A stretch of 17,143 nt of DNA, taken from the NCBI GenBank assembly GCA_002338445.1, contig DDII01000058.1, forward strand, positions 1 through 17,143, given 5' to 3'. Below the pieces are notes generated by a model, which was not told the origin of the DNA, did not search any database, and worked only from the letters and a program-made list of their open reading frames with translations. A program made the translations under genes and the position numbers. The stretch comes from Cellvibrionales bacterium UBA1854 (GTDB taxonomy: Bacteria > Pseudomonadota > Gammaproteobacteria > Pseudomonadales > Porticoccaceae). Of the stretch, positions 15,087-17,143 are shown piece by piece; the first letter of the stretch is position 1; each line of letters opens with the position of its first letter.

Positions 15087-17143
15087 CTATTTCATAAATG
15101 AATTATCCGGTCTCCCCTTAAAGCAATTCAAGATGTATGGGAATTCATCTGTCACATAGTAACCATAGTGGCCTTTATATGTCATTCCGTTGCACTCATC
15201 AAGATCACCAGCATCCGTCCATTCCCAGTCTGCCTCATAAACACCATTATAATCGCCACCCGGATTGGTATCGGTTCTAGCTCCTCGGGCACCCGGTTTA
15301 ACAGTGTAACCAGACACAACTTTACGGTAATCCCCAGACGAATCATCGTAGATGTATGGACCATAAATGGGAAAGCTATCTGCAGCAAATCCGATAACAG
15401 GAGATCCATCTCCCGACGGAGCATCATCAAATAATGTCTTCGGATTCCCATGATAATGGTAGGTGCCATCGGGTTGCACATGGGCGTTATGGAGGTCCGC
15501 CCCGAACTTCGTTGAGTACTCTAAGGGATTAAGTTTCCATGCTGAATTTGCACACTGCCCATTTTCTGTGTTTCCGTCTGCATCAGTACGATTAGCATCA
15601 GGCTGATAGCATCCATTACTCTGCAGATCAAACACCACACCACCCAGAGTAATACCATCATAGCGGCGTTGTCCCAAAGCCGAAGTCTGATTTGCAAAGG
15701 TTGGATTTCTGTTAATTGAAAAGGTTCTTGACTGCTCACTTGTATTCGTCGCAAACCTTGCCGTTGAATCATTGAAGTCATGGTTTGGTATGTTGTTACT
15801 CGTCATTAAGCAACTAACCTCATCTGCCGTGATTTCAATATTACCCTCAAAATCAAGCACACGTTTGATGTCCCTCACGCCTGAGCGATAATTGTTTACA
15901 TAGTCAGCGCAATCTGCACTCCTCTTACTCAAAACCGCGTCTGTGATATTTATTTCAAAATCCCCTGGATTACTTCCGGTGCTGTCACTACCTCTTATCA
16001 AGTTTCCTTCCAGAAGTAACCTGCTTGCGATTTGAGAGTATCGGTCCGAAGACCGATCGAGCGCTGACCGCTCATAGGGATCAACAAGAAGGTCATACAA
16101 ACGTTGATTTCCGTTTGCGTTTACGATCAATTTGTAGCGATCATCTCTAATTGTCCAGCGTAAAACTCCATTTCTTTCAAAATCAACATAATTGTAACCT
16201 CTACCGCCCACATTCACACTTTTTAGTAGGTTTAAAAAACTTATGCTATCAAAAATTTTTGTTACATCATTTCCTGCTAACTCTGACACCGTGGCAAAAA
16301 TATCTGTCACATTAATTAGAGAATCCTCGCGACTATCTTGTCTTGATACGCCGGCGCCAGAAACAATCAAAGGCACTCTTATTCCACCTTCTGAAACACT
16401 AGATTTACCGTTAGAGAACACTGCTCGGTCAATTACATTGTTTGGTGTACCATTATCACCAACATAAATGATGACAGTATTTTCAAGGGTAGCACTCCCG
16501 ATAGAATCCATCAGGCGTCCTATCTCTGAATCCATAGCCTCAATCGATGCAAGATAGTAAGGCCTCGGGTTCGTTGTAATATCACTAGCCTCCCCACTCA
16601 ATTCTCGACCATGCAATTTGGAGGGCGGCAGATGATAAGGATCATGGGGTGCAGTGTATGCAAGCCAAAGGAACCATGGCTCTTCCTGACTATCGATCCA
16701 GTCAATTGCTAAGTCGGTCAACTTTGTCGTATTGTAAATTTCACTCCTGGTAGTTACCCCATTAATCGTAAGATCCCACTGGAAGTAATTACTAATCGCT
16801 CTTCTCAAGCTACCAGCAAAATACTCGACACCCATCAGTAGGGGGTGGTCATTTGAGACATTACCTCCCCCTAAACCCCATTTCCCAATAATTGCCAAAC
16901 CATAGTTGCTAGAATTTTCGGCGTCTGATAGATAGCTCTGTATAGTAATTTCGTTATCAGCTATAACATCCTCGTTACTGATTACACCTGAGTTTATCCC
17001 GTATTTCCCGGTAATTATTGCAGCTCGTGTTGTTGTACAAGCGGGCGTTGCCCATGCATTATCAAAGATAATACCCTCAGCTGCTAATTGATTTAGCCTT
17101 GGTGTTACCGGAAGATCTGAGCTTAAACTGTACTGCGCCGATG
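15087..17143 (-). CDS. Sulfatase fused to a C-terminal YHYH domain, N-terminus cut by window edge
   Basis: The frame is open through the right edge (first full codon at 17141), giving 684 visible residues. A TTG inside the gene at 16898 is not the start. Residues 13-45 hold the sulfatase core TPRLNQLAAEG..FDNAWATPAC-T-T-T-R-AAIITGKYG, with C35 as the likely formylglycine precursor. Other active-site positions visible are GKWGLGG at 86-92, PHDP at 165-168, DNG at 229-231, and the K246...EGGIRVP pattern. The metal-binding Asp pair near the N-terminus is off the window. After about residue 400 comes a full YHYH domain: IPNHDFND, N-P-T-FANQTSALG, GVVFD, LHNAHVQPDGTYHYHG at about 550-565, PVIGFAADSFPIYGPY, DLDECNG and an ending FKGRPDNSF. 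Sulfatases release sulfate from glycans or aryl esters. The YHYH domain has no established role and may bind metal or ligand. The protein is probably exported, but its signal peptide cannot be seen. Confidence 0.9.
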   Translation of the reverse strand, partial: SAQYSLSSDLPVTPRLNQLAAEGIIFDNAWATPACTTTRAAIITGKYGINSGVISNEDVIADNEITIQSYLSDAENSSNYGLAIIGKWGLGGGNVSNDHPLLMGVEYFAGSLRRAISNYFQWDLTINGVTTRSEIYNTTKLTDLAIDWIDSQEEPWFLWLAYTAPHDPYHLPPSKLHGRELSGEASDITTNPRPYYLASIEAMDSEIGRLMDSIGSATLENTVIIYVGDNGTPNNVIDRAVFSNGKSSVSEGGIRVPLIVSGAGVSRQDSREDSLINVTDIFATVSELAGNDVTKIFDSISFLNLLKSVNVGGRGYNYVDFERNGVLRWTIRDDRYKLIVNANGNQRLYDLLVDPYERSALDRSSDRYSQIASRLLLEGNLIRGSDSTGSNPGDFEINITDAVLSKRSADCADYVNNYRSGVRDIKRVLDFEGNIEITADEVSCLMTSNNIPNHDFNDSTARFATNTSEQSRTFSINRNPTFANQTSALGQRRYDGITLGGVVFDLQSNGCYQPDANRTDADGNTENGQCANSAWKLNPLEYSTKFGADLHNAHVQPDGTYHYHGNPKTLFDDAPSGDGSPVIGFAADSFPIYGPYIYDDSSGDYRKVVSGYTVKPGARGARTDTNPGGDYNGVYEADWEWTDAGDLDECNGMTYKGHYGYYVTDEFPYILNCFKGRPDNSFMK

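Noticed and set aside
1..17143. Mobile elements, CRISPR arrays, tRNA or phage genes
   Set aside because: No terminal inverted repeats, transposase-like or integrase-like frames, regularly spaced repeats or tRNA-like folds were seen on either strand.

Overview
This window most likely comes from an uncultured, free-living marine gammaproteobacterium. The evidence is the gene content: a large TonB-dependent receptor, an AsnC/Lrp regulator divergent from a long-form leuA, an E. coli-type MoaB, and a secreted-type sulfatase. GC content is moderate to low by eye. The assignment rests on protein style only, and no rRNA or marker gene is present to confirm it. No rRNA, tRNA, CRISPR array, insertion sequence or phage gene was found.

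Layout. (1) 2-2977 (+): the 3' part of a TonB-dependent outer-membrane receptor, cut by the left edge. (2) 3006-3488 (-): an AsnC/Lrp-family regulator, facing away from leuA at 3667-5331 (+). The AT-rich gap between them holds a cluster of inverted CGCAAT/ATTGCG half-sites that look like a shared operator. (3) 5328-7834 (-): a two-gene unit encoding an Fe(II)/2-oxoglutarate dioxygenase (TauD/TfdA type) followed by an FAD-linked 2-hydroxyacid dehydrogenase (GlcD/D-LDH/D2HGDH type). (4) 7835-8164: an AT-rich divergent control region. (5) 8165-14989 (+): a tightly packed molybdenum-cofactor operon, in the order [C-terminal remnant of an FdhF/YdeP-type molybdoenzyme]-moaC-moaD-moaE-mobA-moeB-moaB-moeA-moaA-TauE/SafE permease. 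(6) 15087 to the right edge (-): a sulfatase fused to a C-terminal YHYH domain, cut at its N-terminus by the window edge.

How the genes work together. MoaA and MoaC make cyclic pyranopterin monophosphate from GTP. MoaD and MoaE, with MoaD activated by MoeB, insert the dithiolene sulfurs. MoaB and MoeA adenylate molybdopterin and insert molybdate, and MobA adds GMP to give the (bis-)MGD form used by DMSO-reductase-family enzymes. Almost the whole pathway is therefore in one co-translated unit; only a cysteine desulfurase, a molybdate importer and MobB are not seen. The final membrane gene overlaps moaA by 4 nt and probably moves an oxyanion. The only apoenzyme in the unit is a 250-codon C-terminal piece of a roughly 750-residue oxidoreductase, with no N-terminal two-thirds upstream. 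The operon therefore appears to have lost its original client enzyme, or to keep its C-terminal domain for another use.

The observations most worth a second look are the molybdoenzyme remnant, the altered nucleotide-binding loop of MobA, the sulfatase-YHYH fusion with an atypical formylglycine motif, and a perfect 13-nt match to the anti-Shine-Dalgarno tail folded into a hairpin inside moeA. None of these amounts to a clearly new system on sequence alone.
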